Positions 11,277 through 21,845 of a DNA stretch of 64,000 nt are shown here, piece by piece; position 1 is the first letter of the stretch; the number at the start of each line of letters is the position of its first letter. A model generated the notes under the pieces. It had not been told where the DNA came from. It was given only the letters and a program-made list of their open reading frames with translations, and ran no database searches. Source of the DNA: Harmothoe impar (taxonomy: Eukaryota; Annelida; Polychaeta; Phyllodocida; Polynoidae); assembly GCA_947462335.1 (NCBI GenBank), contig OX381709.1, positions 35,668,186 through 35,732,185 of the forward strand, in the 5' to 3' direction. Both the position numbers and the translations under genes were made by a program.

Positions 11277-11976
11277 TAGTTTGGCCCGCTGGAGGTTTCT
11301 AAAGTTTGTACCACATTCTAACAGAATGTCACTGAAGACTCCATTTTTGTAAGCTCCTCGAATAGCTCCTCCGTAACTGTCTAATGTTTTCTACGAAAAC
11401 GAAGTTTAAATCGAAGATGTTGCGGAGAGCGGAGCTCCGCGTGTCCAAATGACACTATGAGCGGGAACTAACCAGGTTTGGACGTGTTATGATGTGGTTT
11501 GGGAGACTTTTGTCGGTACCAAGACCCCTTTTATGCTCCTCCTTTGCCCTGCAGCATCCGCGCGTCTTCTTGGCGCTGTTCCAATATGGCGGCTGCCCTT
11601 CTTGTCTCGCGCTGTCACGCCCGCCGCGGGAGCAAAGGTCAACCAATCAGCGTTCACGCCTCACCGGATAGGCCTTTTCTAACGGATAACGCAGCGGGAG
11701 ACGCTCGCGTTTCCCGCCACTGATCGAACGGGTAGCTCACCAGAGTGTAATCCTTATTGAGTCAATTCCACAGAACCATGGCTGTCACTAGTTATGAATT
11801 CTTCAGGAGTGTAGGCAAATGTCATTACGGGTAACGTAAGAATACCCGCCAGATTGATCCGTCTGCCACCCTCGGGGACATTCATACAACCAGCACCTGC
11901 CCTAGTTCTGATCACTCGACAGCAATTAGGTCTGTACTACCATCATGGGATCGAATCTTCTTGTTGTGTATACAAA
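11277..11976 (-). promoter_or_regulatory. Gap between integrase and accessory gene; possible internal promoter
   Basis: No ORF of note. From about 11410 to 11730 the DNA is much richer in G+C and CpG than its surroundings. It contains CCAATATGGCGGC (11581-11593), a good YY1-type ATGGCGGC word, and AACCAATCAGCG (11641-11652), a CCAAT box. It lies roughly 300-450 bases upstream of the accessory ATG at 11276. A subgenomic promoter for the accessory gene is possible. Alternatively it is just GC-rich spacer. Confidence 0.3.
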
Positions 11977-13917
11977 TTAGGTCACAGCAGTCTGTGGACT
12001 GCGTCTTAACCCTACCCTGGGTTCTTTAGACCTGGTCATCCGGGAAGATTCGACAGGATGTCCAGTAGTCAATTGGACAGCTCTCCTCCACTTCAGACCT
12101 TCATTTGCCGGGACTTTTTTTACATGTTTTTTATCCTTCTTGCCAGAATCTCGAACTGTTTTTATTGGTAAATTTTTTTTAGGCCTACCCCGGCTCCTCT
12201 TCACTTTACCAATTCCCGGGGGCATTGATTTTCCTTCATCTGAGGGTATAACTAGTTTCCTAGGTCTACCAGGACCACGTCGTTCCGGGGTGGTCGCTCT
12301 CCGCTCAGTGCCACTTGACTTTGAATGCTCCCCTGACTTCGAATGCGCCGAAACATCACCATGCCACCGACGTAGACGAGCTACATTGGATTTATACAGG
12401 CGCCCCAACATGGATTTGATCACTACTGTAGATTCTGAAACAATCCGAACCACAGTAAATGGACCATCCCAGTTGGGTGACAATTTCAGCTGCTGTAGGG
12501 GGTCATGTAGCCTAACTACTTCATCCCCTACTCGAAAGGACCTAAGTTTCAAACCTACGTCATAGCCCACTTTTTGCCATGATGCAGATTTGCTTAGCTC
12601 ACATCGAACCATCTCATATGCGGACCTGAATTGATCCCTCAATGCTTCCACGAACATCACCTGACAGGGTATTTCAGCGTTTATCCCAGCTACGCCAAAC
12701 ACCAAGTCAGCAGGCATAATCAAATCCTCTCCGAACACTAATAGATTGGGGGAACAACCGGTGGAAGCATGCACCGTACTGTTATAAGCATGTACCACAA
12801 ACTCGCATTGCTTGTCCTAATCATCCATCTGACTGTTGACCAGAGGCTTCAGGACTTGTTTCAAGGTTCTATTGAACCTTTTTACCTGATCATCAGACTG
12901 AGGCCTGTACGGATTCGTTCTTGTTTTGCATATAGCAAGGTTATGACACATTGCTGCCCATAACTCGGATTCGAATTCTCTGCCTTGATCACTGTGCAAC
13001 ATCAAGGGCACGCCTAGATGAAGCACCCAGCCTTTTACAAATGCACGGGCACATGTATGGGCTTTATGATCCTTCAGAGGGAACACTCTAGTGTATTTCG
13101 AATAGTAGTCAGAGATCACCATCATGCACGTGTTTCCATCAGGAGTGGTTTTGAGGCCACTGATGATATCAACCGCTATGCGTGCAAATCTAACTCCCCA
13201 CAGCTCTTGAGTTAGTGGTAATTTCCCCAGGCCTTCACCTGGTTTATTCAGACAACAATCCCGACAAGTGGAGATCCACCTAAGCAGATCTTTACTCATG
13301 CCGGGCCAGTAATACCTCCTGGACAGTCGCACAAGGGAGCGCTTCTTTCCAAAATGTCCACTGGTCTGGTGCCCGTGTACGAAATACATGATATCCCTTC
13401 GCATAGCAGCGGGTATCACGATCTGTCGAAGTTTGGTCTTGTATGGTGTTATTTTCCACCTATATAAGATACCGTCAACAACAGTTAGCTCAGACCATTG
13501 AGCAAGTAGTTGTCTCATTTCCCGGTTCTCAATCGAAATGGTCGGTCTTTGTGGTTGGATACCACTGGAGACCTGTTCTATTAGTCTTGAAATGACAGTA
13601 TCACCCTTCTGGAATTGCCTGATATTTTCCGTGGACCATTCGATTGCTTTAGAATGTCCCACATCATACGGCATTCGAACTCCAGCTATTACAGCATTAT
13701 GGGCTCCACAATCATCGCAATCCATTCTAGAACATTTCCGTATGGGTCTTCTCGAAAGGGCGTCAGCATTGATATGCTTGCTCCCTGCTCCATGTTGGAT
13801 TTGGCTATTTTCCAACCCGAACTCGGACAAATGGGTCAGCCATCGACCGATCATTCCCTCTGCTTCCTTAAAGTTTAGCAACCACCTTAAGGAGGAGTGA
13901 TCTGTCCGTAAAGTCAC
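11977..13917 (-). pseudogene. Gypsy RNase H end and integrase
   Basis: The frame opens at GTG in the RNase H to integrase connection (LRTDHSSLRWL...ADALSRR). It continues into the HHCC zinc-binding domain (H..H then C..C in FVHGHQTSGHFGKK ... STCRDCC) and the DDE core. The first Asp is in RIAVDIISG and the second in HSDQGREF. At the third position, where Gypsy integrases have Glu in SDGQVERFNR, this copy reads SDDQVKRFNR, so the catalytic Glu is Lys. An in-frame TAG at 12817-12819 replaces a likely Trp, and the same frame continues from 12798. The C-terminal part has a GPY/F-type WDGPFTVVRI module and two AT-hook-like cores, GPGRPRK and SRGRPKK, rather than a chromodomain. The protein would insert element cDNA; here it must be inactive. 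Confidence 0.9.
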
Positions 13918-16177
13918 CTCCCCACAGAAAGTGCTTAAACTTCTTCGTATATACTACTACCGCCAACAATTCGCGCTTAGTAGTACAGTAATTCCTCTGG
14001 GCCTTATTGAGGGTATTACTAGCGAAAGCCAGTGGCACTTCTATCCCATCCTGAATCTGGGACAGAGCAGCACCTATACTGTCGTTACTGGCGTCAGTGT
14101 CCAGTATGAAATGTCCATCAGCTGTTGGATACTTCAAAACTGGGGTGGTTCGAAATAGGTTCTTCACGGCTTCGAATGCTAGATCTTGTTCAGGACCCCA
14201 TGGGAAAGGTTCCTTCCTTCTACCCGGAGTCCAGTGAGCTAGAGCCTGCATAGGCTGAGCTATTCTGGCATACCCCGGTAGGAAGTCTCTGTAGTAGCTA
14301 CAGAAGCCAAGAAAGGACCGTATGTCTTTAGGACCTTCCAGCTTTTCCCATTCCGACACAACATCTAGTTTCTCAGGATCCGCCTTAACGCCCTCAGTGG
14401 ATATTATCCGACAGAGATAGTTAATTGAAGTCCTGAATAGGTGACACTTCTTTGGTTTCAATTTCAAACCATTGGTTATCAACCTCTCGAAAATTTTGAC
14501 TAGGGTAGCCAGGCACGAATCGAAGGTTTTCCCGAATACAATTACGTCGTCCAGGTACACCAAACATTCCTTCCATAACAGATCACTCAACAGAGATTCC
14601 ATCATGGCTTCGAATGTTGCAGGGGCGTTACACAACCCGAACGGCATCACATTGTACTGAAAAAGACCGACATGGCTCGAAAAAGCTGTCTTCTCCTGAT
14701 CCTCCTCCTTCATTCCAACCTGCCAGTATCCGGATTGTAAATCCAGCTTACAGAACCATTGGTTTCCTCCCAGGGAATCAATAGTCTCGTCTATACGGGG
14801 AAGAGGATAGGAGTTTTTCTTTGTGCAACCACTCAATTTTCGATAATCGATACAGAAGCGAATTGTGCCGTCTTTCTTAGTTACCATCTGAACAGGACTG
14901 GACCAGGGGCTAGTGCTGGGAACAATCACCCCTAATCTCAGCTGATCAGCGATTTCCTTCTCGGCCATCAATTTCTTCTTCAAAGGTAGGCGACTATAAG
15001 GGATTTTGAAAGGTACAGCCTCATCTGTATTAATGGAATGTAGCACCATATCAGTTCGCCCCAAGCCAGTGGGTTCCCCGAAGGCTGCATCATACTCCAT
15101 CAATACCCGTTTCAACTGGTCTTTCTGTTCCCCCGTCACCAGGCTCGAATCGTCCACCAACTTCTGGAGTTCCGGACGCGATTCGAACATCCCTTCAAGG
15201 TTCGGCTTGGTATCTTCTGAGAGTATACTGGTGCTTGCCTGTGCAACGATCACCTGCCCCACGGGAGTACCTTTCATCAGATAACGGACTTCACCTCCAG
15301 GATTCGAAATAGGAATCAAATTCCTACTACCACTGCCTACGAAAGTATCTGCACTCTCGAGTCCAATGGACGCTAGTCTCACCACATCGGGTTCAACCAC
15401 CGCCATCTGATCTCGGAAGATACTGTCACTCGAAAACAGCACATCACATGTCTGTCCTGGGGGTATCTTAACCGTCTGTACCACCGAGGCTACAGAAGAT
15501 ACCTTCCTCAACACGCACTGCACGGCCACCTTGTACAGATGTTCTATCTTCAACATCCCCCTACAAGGTTCCAACATTGCCCCGTACAACGCAGCGAAAT
15601 TTAATCCGATGATGCCATCATCACTCAGATCAGCAATAGTAGGCGACAGAAGATAATCCTGTCCACCTATATTGATTTCGAAAAACGCTTTACCAAACGT
15701 CTGCATGCAGCTACCGTCGGCCGAATGAGCTTTTACCCTCGGTGTGAAGTTATCTGGTTCCTCGGCTACAAGATCATGGAATCGTTTGGAGATCATGGAG
15801 TGACTAGCCCCAGTATCAACCAAAAATTCCGCAGACCTTCCCTTCACTGCTACAGTCAAATACCAACTCTTCCCATCCAGTGGTGATGGGTTGACGGTGA
15901 AGCGTTCGAAATCCTTGGTGACACCAAGATCTACCCCCCGCCGCTTCAAGTGTTTCAAGCAGGGATGATCCGGGGACAATCGGGCACTGCTGACTACTTC
16001 CAGCTCCTGTATCCAATTTGTCGCTCCCCCAGTACTTCCTTCTCGGATGTCTACTTCTCTGGGTTCATTGGACATACCTGGAAGGGACTGATCAGGCCCC
16101 TCTCCCAAGCTTCCAATCTCTTCTGTACCTCGGACTTCATCGCTTGCACCGCTGGTGATAAGCTGGCTTACATTCAC
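13868..16177 (-). pseudogene. Gypsy pol: protease, reverse transcriptase, RNase H
   Basis: A 769-residue frame that follows gag after about 40 bases in a different frame, so Pol is probably made by frameshifting or reinitiation. Aspartic protease FLVDTGASHSMIS lies near residue 135. The RT spans about residues 390-580: FCIDYRKLSGCTKKNSYPLP, FCKLDLQSGYWQV, FSSHVGLFQYNVMPFGLCNA and catalytic YLDDVIVF. The RNase H (FILDTDASNDSIGAALSQ) is near residue 690. The frame then slips near 13920-13935: the expected continuation into LRTDHSSLRW lies in the next ORF. The RT motifs look intact. Confidence 0.93.
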
Positions 16178-16215
16178 CTTAGGGGTTACTACATTGCCAT
16201 CCCGAGCAACCCCCT

Positions 16216-17604
16216 CTAGTTTTCCGTCTTCTTCTCTTCAGGCTTTGGTACCGGCTTCTCAGCTGGGCATTCTGCTGCAAAGTGTCCCGGGGCCTGACAC
16301 CTGTAGCACTTCCTGGTGGTCTTATCCACTTTTGGCTTCGAATTCCTCCCTGCTGATTGCTGGTTTCCAGACATTAAGTCAGTCAACCGTAACAGGAGTT
16401 CTTCCATAGAACTAGGAGTTGAGGATGTAGTCGAAGGTGCGCTGGTGGCTCCAGAGGTTGCAGGAGGTGTTTTCCTGTCAGCCTTCGGGTAGCGCTTCGA
16501 ATTCGAATTGGAATAAGATTTGCCGCTGTTCTTTTGAGCAACTGCGCCATTCTCTTCCTCCCTTCCAGAATCACCTTCCTCTGTATCAGAGGCTGGTGGG
16601 TCTTGTACCATACTGGAAGTTCTCGAAAGTACTCTCGAAGATAACAGATGCCGTTTCCTGTCATAGTCTTCTATGGCCATGAACAAATCGGTAAGAGAAG
16701 TTCCAGCTTTCCAACTATCACAGGCTGCGGTTCGTTCATCAGAGTCCCTCAACCCCTCAATGAATTGTGAGAACAAATCATCTAGGAACTGTGGGTCATC
16801 TAACTGCCATCGTGGTCTAGCTCGTTGCAAGAGACCCTGCAATTCCAGACCAAACACACGATGAGACTCATTTGGTTTTTGAGTCCTTTTTTGAAACAAC
16901 CGAAGCGGATCCTCATTACCCACATTACCGATCAGGTAACTGGCGCATTCCACCAATTGGGTAAACGATCCGGCACCATGCATCGTTCTCCATCTTGACA
17001 CAGCTAACTTGCCAGGCCCATTTCTCAATGCCCGAAGAAGCTCGTCCAACGATTCCTGCTCTGACCACCGATTATACCTCATGTCGTCCATGAAGTCTGC
17101 AAACCAGTCCTGCCATGGCTGCCTGCCTGTGAATGGAACTGGAGTGCTTGCAGTGCGTCTAGCAGCATTGTGGTTGTCCCTGTGCAACAAGCGAGACTGC
17201 TCAATGCTCCAATCTACGATATCAGCATTATCAGCCTGTCTGCTAACACAGTCAACTCCCATCTCAGCAATGCAGGGGTTCGAATCGTAAATCAACTTCA
17301 TCCCTGGGGACATTGATTCACGTCGAGAGACTCGTCTACCCGCATTTGTAGGAGATCGACCTGACCTCCTTGTGGGGCCACTCGAATGCTCATTCGGATC
17401 AGATCTGGAAGATCTATCACTCGAACCGAAACGGCTTGGTCTCTCTCGAGAGCTTGACCGGCTGGGGGGATTCGAATAGTCATCATCGTATGACGTTGGG
17501 TGTTGTCCACGTTGTGACGACCTCCCATCCGAATCACCTGTATCAATGGTCACCCTTCTCGGTCTTCCTCCTGATGAGGTAGTAGCACCACCCCCACCAG
17601 ACAT
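16216..17604 (-). CDS. Gypsy Gag, capsid and CCHC nucleocapsid part
   Basis: 462 residues from ATG 17604. The first about 100 residues are Ser/Arg/Gly-rich. A capsid-like region follows (PFTGRQPWQDWFADFMDDM... LRNGPGKLAVSRW... RPRWQLDDPQFLDDLFSQFI), typical of Gypsy Gag retrotransposon domains. Near the end is one CCHC zinc knuckle, CYRCQAPGHFAAEC, for RNA packaging. The frame also continues upstream: 17856-17641 is in the same frame and separated only by TAG at 17641-17643. The original Gag was therefore probably longer, and this ATG may be internal. The stop at 16216 precedes pol by about 40 bases. Confidence 0.88.
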   Translation of the reverse strand: MSGGGGATTSSGGRPRRVTIDTGDSDGRSSQRGQHPTSYDDDYSNPPSRSSSRERPSRFGSSDRSSRSDPNEHSSGPTRRSGRSPTNAGRRVSRRESMSPGMKLIYDSNPCIAEMGVDCVSRQADNADIVDWSIEQSRLLHRDNHNAARRTASTPVPFTGRQPWQDWFADFMDDMRYNRWSEQESLDELLRALRNGPGKLAVSRWRTMHGAGSFTQLVECASYLIGNVGNEDPLRLFQKRTQKPNESHRVFGLELQGLLQRARPRWQLDDPQFLDDLFSQFIEGLRDSDERTAACDSWKAGTSLTDLFMAIEDYDRKRHLLSSRVLSRTSSMVQDPPASDTEEGDSGREEENGAVAQKNSGKSYSNSNSKRYPKADRKTPPATSGATSAPSTTSSTPSSMEELLLRLTDLMSGNQQSAGRNSKPKVDKTTRKCYRCQAPGHFAAECPAEKPVPKPEEKKTEN

Positions 17605-17640
17605 TGAGTTGTAGATGCCATCATTGACATGATCAAACCC

Positions 17641-18309
17641 CTAATAGCCACTTCGAGTTGACTCCCTCTCTCGTTTCAACTGTAAATCTTTCAGTTCCTG
17701 AGTAACACGGTCCTTTTCTTCCATCATCGCTTTGGTTGCCTCTCTAATCGTTTCATGGAGCTCATCTGATTCTTGTACAGTCTTATCTTGTCGCTGTTCA
17801 AGAACCTCAGTCCGCCGTCGCAAGACATTTTGCTGATGAGAGAACTGGTCTTCCATATGTTGTGTCTAAGCGGTTCTGCTTCTCCATTGTCGCGCCGTCC
17901 AACTCCTCATTCTTGTTACGGAGCTGTACCAACCGATGACTCAAGGCTTCAAACTCCGCATTCATCCTGTCCATCTCTGCAATCCTTGCTTCTTCGAATC
18001 GATTCTTCTCTTCGGCGAAGTGACGACCTCACTTGTCACTTCTTGCCTTTGGTGTCGTTCAACATGCAGAATGCTCATGCCTTGTGTTGGCATAGGAGCA
18101 ATGTGCCTCTTCAAACAGCCAGTCTCGAACAAAGAATCCTCCAGGTTTGACCCTAGATCTTTTCGAATAGAATCAGGATTGCCTCTCCTTGGTTCTGGTG
18201 TGGAACTCGAACGGCTTGGCCCATAGTGTTTCTCAAGGGCCGCTACCACCTCCGGATCCGGACTCGAAATAGGGTGAAGTGGCGTTCCACCCTTTGCCTG
18301 TTCAGCCAT
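17641..18309 (-). pseudogene. Gypsy Gag N-terminal extension with coiled coil (broken)
   Basis: Just after the primer-binding site an ATG at 18309 opens a frame (MAEQAKGGTPLHPISSPDPE...). Near 18020 the coding sense moves to another frame, reading KNRFEEARIAEMDRMNAEFE..., and near 17870 it returns to a frame with MEDQFSHQQNVLRRR...VTQELKDLQLKRERE. It then meets TAG at 17641. The middle and last pieces are strongly heptad-like. Together they suggest that Gag began with a coiled coil of roughly 120 residues. At least two shifts and one amber break it. Confidence 0.65.
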
Positions 18310-18350
18310 GTTCACCCGAACCGACTGTGCTATTCTGTGTTTCACCCGAA

Positions 18351-18365
18351 CTGGTCACGGCACCA
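18351..18365 (-). promoter_or_regulatory. Gypsy primer-binding site (tRNA-His type)
   Basis: One base after the 5' LTR end the minus strand reads TGGTGCCGTGACCAG. The first 12 bases, TGGTGCCGTGAC, are complementary to the 3' end of animal tRNA-His (...GTCACGGCA plus CCA). The same site occurs in the LTR element at 58060. Confidence 0.8.
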
Positions 18366-18366
18366 A

Positions 18367-18826
18367 TGTAGGGGTTTGTATAAGTATCACGCGAACACAG
18401 GTTCCAAATTCGGTTTGAATGCAACAGGTTTATTCGATCACAGCCTTAAAGTAACACGAAGGTTTTGCGCGGTTCACTTGGTTTAACCATTCGAAGATGT
18501 ACAGTGTTCTATCGATAGTACGAAGTCAGCAACGCTGGATGATCTGGTCCTGAGCCAGCATGACTGGTGCAGGAGCCAGAGTGTGGGAGGGGTGTAGGTG
18601 CCCCGATCATAGAGGTAACGAAGGTATCGAAAGGTGTGGGTCAGAGCTCGTCCTGGGACAAACTCCCTGAGGTAGCCAACCTCGGCCTCTTATATACCCT
18701 GAGCGCGGACCAAGCAGTGTCGACGTGGCACTCCTCCGTAGCGCTGTCTGGAGTGCCCTGCCTATCTCCGCTACCGGATAACCGAAAGGACATGGCGTAG
18801 GTGTTGCCACCTAGTGTCCGATGGAG
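18367..18826 (-). repeat. Gypsy 5' LTR, missing its first about 58 bp
   Basis: Matches 4629-5088 of the 3' LTR with about 3% differences by eye. It stops at GATGGAG, where tandem-array sequence begins. The missing piece is the start of U3 in element orientation, so the TATA box is retained. The loss removes the outer TG end and any target-site duplication. Confidence 0.9.
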
Positions 18827-20558
18827 CAATCAGTCTAGTCTTAGTAAGGACAGCCTATAGCATGTCTATATCTACCATGGTAGTTATTATCCAAAACAGA
18901 TAGTTGAAAGAAGTAATTAATTAACCCATAAATCATCAAATTTACTTGTCCTGGTTGAACAAACTAGTAACCAGGCACCAGCCTGGACATCTAAATATTT
19001 AAATTTAGATCCTTATTTAAGTAATAATCAGCATTTCAATCTGTCTATGGGGATTAACACTGTAGGACGATTTTGTTCATTTTATGCATCATCTGGACAG
19101 AAATAGGGCTGGATAATATAAAATACATAAAATGTCATGTAATATGATACAGTAGATTGCTTGCACACAGCAGAAATAGAATGGGCACTGGTTGATGATA
19201 GGGGATATAGAAAGCACATGGTACCATGGTATACCATGGTATACCATGGTAAACTATAGTGATGTAGTTTGATTCTCTCACACTAGGTGGCAGCATGGTT
19301 TCTGAAAGCTACAATGTCTATAAATGCTTAAATAGTTATGATTATCAGTAACCTCATTCATTTAATGATCAACAATCTGATCTATAGTTGTAATTGACAA
19401 AATAGGCCTAAGAAATGACTAAATAGTCAATTAGTCTAGTCATAGTAAGGACAGCCTATAGCAAGTCCTATGTCTACCATAGTAAACAAAGTCCAAAACA
19501 AATGGTTAATGGAAGTAATCAATTGACCCATTAATCATCAAATTTACTTGTCCTGGTTGAACAAACTAGTAACCAGGCACCAGCCTGGACATCTAAATAT
19601 TTAAATTTAGATCCTTATCTAAGTAATAATCAGCATTTCAATCTGTCTATGGGGATTAACATTGTAGGACGATTTTGTTCATTTTATGCATTATCTGGAC
19701 AGAAATAGGGCTGGATAATATAAAATACATAAACTGTAAAGATTATAGCATAATATGGCTGTATGTCATGTAATATGATACAGTAGATTGCTTGCACACA
19801 GCAGAAATAGAATGGGCACTGGTTGATGATAGGGGATATAGAAAGCACATGGTACCATGGTATACCATGGTATACCATGGTAAACTATAGTAATGTAGTT
19901 TGATTCTCTCACACTAGGTGGCAGCATGGTTTCTGAAAGCTACAATGTCTATAAATGCTTAAATAGTTATGATTATCAGTAACCTCATTCATTTAATGAT
20001 CAACAATCTGATCTATAGTTGTAATTGACAAAATAGGCCTAAGAAATGACTAAATAGTCAATTAGTCTAGTCATAGTAAGGACAGCCTATAGCAAGTCCT
20101 ATGTCTACCATAGTAAACAAAGTCCAAAACAAATGGTTAATGGAAGTAATCAATTGACCCATTAATCATCAAATTTACTTGTCCTGGTTGAACAAACTAG
20201 TAACCAGGCACCAGCCTGGACATCTAAATATTTAAATTTGGATCCTTATCTAAGTAATAATCAGCATTTCAATCTGTCTATGGGGATTAACACTGTAGGA
20301 CGATTTTGTTCATATTATGCATTATCTGGACAGAAATAGGGCTGGATAATATGAAATACATAAAATGTAAAGATTATAGCATAATATGGCTGTATGTCAC
20401 GTAATATAATACAGTAGATTGCTTGCACACAGCAGAAATAGAATGGGCACTGGATGATAATAGGGGATATAGAAAGCACATGGTACCATGGTATACCATA
20501 GTATACCATGGTAAACTATAGTAACATAGTTTAATTTTCTCACACTAGGTAGCAGCCT
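18827..20558. repeat. Tandem array, about 601-631 bp units, nearly three copies
   Basis: Units starting CAATnAGTCTAGTCnTAGTAAGGACAGCC begin at 18827, 19428 and 20059. The first lacks about 30 bp (GTAAAGATTATAGC...) found in the others; the third stops at about 20558. Each unit contains a TACCATGGTATACCATGGTA palindromic run and then CTCACACTAGGTGGCAGC. Units are very similar to each other. Nothing coding was found. Confidence 0.92.
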
Positions 20559-21845
20559 GGTATGTTTGAGGACTATTCTGATCGGGATCTAATCTTTGTA
20601 AATGTTGTAAATGGGATTTATATATAGCCACCCTGTTTCAGTTGTACCATTGTAACAAACCTGGAGTTTATTCTCAGTACTAAAGTGCATAGAAGCATTT
20701 GATGTGATGAGATGACAGCATTTGACAAATGCATCTTGGTATTAAGATGCTTTGTGAATTTTATATGAAACCAAATTGGACATGAATTCCATTTGAACAT
20801 GCTTTGATAATCTATATCATAGTATATTGTGATAACAATCATGGTAATACCATAGTGCAATAACCATAGTAGGTTCCAAAGTACCACAGTAAATTTACTG
20901 CAGTGCACCACATGCCAAAATCATGGTATATAGGTAAATCATAATTATTATGATGTCATTAAATAATATAATATATCATAGTAAATCATAGTAAACACCA
21001 TGGTTAACATTATGGTCTTGCAAGTACTCTATCATATTATGATGATATATATCAGGGTGTACCATAGTATAGAAATCATGGTTGGTTCCAAAGTACCCCA
21101 GTAAATTTACTATGGTTTACAACGCATGCTAAACCATGGTATTTTTTTACCTGGGCCTCCTCTTATGTCTGTATAGGGTAAGGGAGGAGGTCTGGGCCCC
21201 CTCCATACCCACCCCCCCTCTTTTAAACACACCACTGTCTTACTCCCAAGACAGGCTAAGGTGTTTGTGAATGATTATCGATGTTCAAAGATCCTGACAT
21301 TGAGTACAGTCTAATATAGAGGTTGGGGGGGGGGGGGGGGAGTTATCTGATAGGTATTGGTGCAAGCTGAGGGGGGGATGGGGGGGGGGGGTTAGTGGTC
21401 ATAGGGGGTAGTTTACAGAAACAGGGGGCCCTCCAGAACGGTTCATGATGATGTTTTATCTCAGTTTAGGGATGTGATTGTAAGCGAGCAAATGCCTTCA
21501 AAAAAGCTGATTTATCGGTATTTTACCATGGACGCACCCCCTCCCCAAAGGGGGAAACACCCCTGTAATCACAACAATATGACTTTAAATGGTCTCTTTG
21601 GATCCCAAATGAAGGTTTCTGACCATTTTCATGAAGGCACAGTGAGATTTGAGTAGGAATCTGAAAGCCTGACTTTTGGCTGTTTTCTCACTCTTTGGCC
21701 GATCTTCGGACCCCACGTACGGGGGGGTCACAGGGGTCCGAAATTTTTTTTTTGATTTCCCGAGTTTTGGGTCCCAAATGCATAGTTTGAGCCTGTCCCT
21801 GAAACCGTACGACAAAATTAGCGATTTAACACTCCCCCCCCTATT
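20559..21845. other. Degenerate array DNA and G-tract spacer
   Basis: 20.56-21.16 kb continues in CCATAGTAAAC / ACCATGGT motifs like a worn version of the array. 21.32-21.41 kb has several long poly-G runs. 21.47-21.85 kb is unique-looking with GGGTCC words. No gene was found. Confidence 0.5.

Larger units (their letters stand above)
4629..18826 (-). mobile_element. Degenerate LTR/Gypsy retrotransposon with an accessory gene
   Basis: A minus-strand element of about 14.2 kb, including a nested LINE. Order from the 5' end: truncated LTR (18826-18367), tRNA-His-type primer-binding site, gag with a coiled-coil N-terminus and CCHC knuckle, protease-RT-RNase H, integrase, a CpG-rich gap, an accessory protein region in the env position, noncoding DNA with the LINE insertion, polypurine tract, and 3' LTR (5146-4629). 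The PR-RT-RH-IN order and DTGA/YLDD/HHCC-DDE signatures place it in Metaviridae (Ty3/Gypsy). Damage is widespread: frameshifts and an amber in gag, a frameshift in pol, an amber and a replaced catalytic Glu in integrase, several shifts in the accessory gene. The LTRs differ at roughly 14 of about 460 aligned positions by eye, so the insertion is not recent. No target-site duplication can be checked because the 5' LTR end is missing. Confidence 0.93.

Noticed and set aside
21331..21395. Poly-G runs as G-quadruplex regulators
   Set aside because: Many homopolymer G/C runs occur throughout the window at repeat edges; nothing marks these as special.
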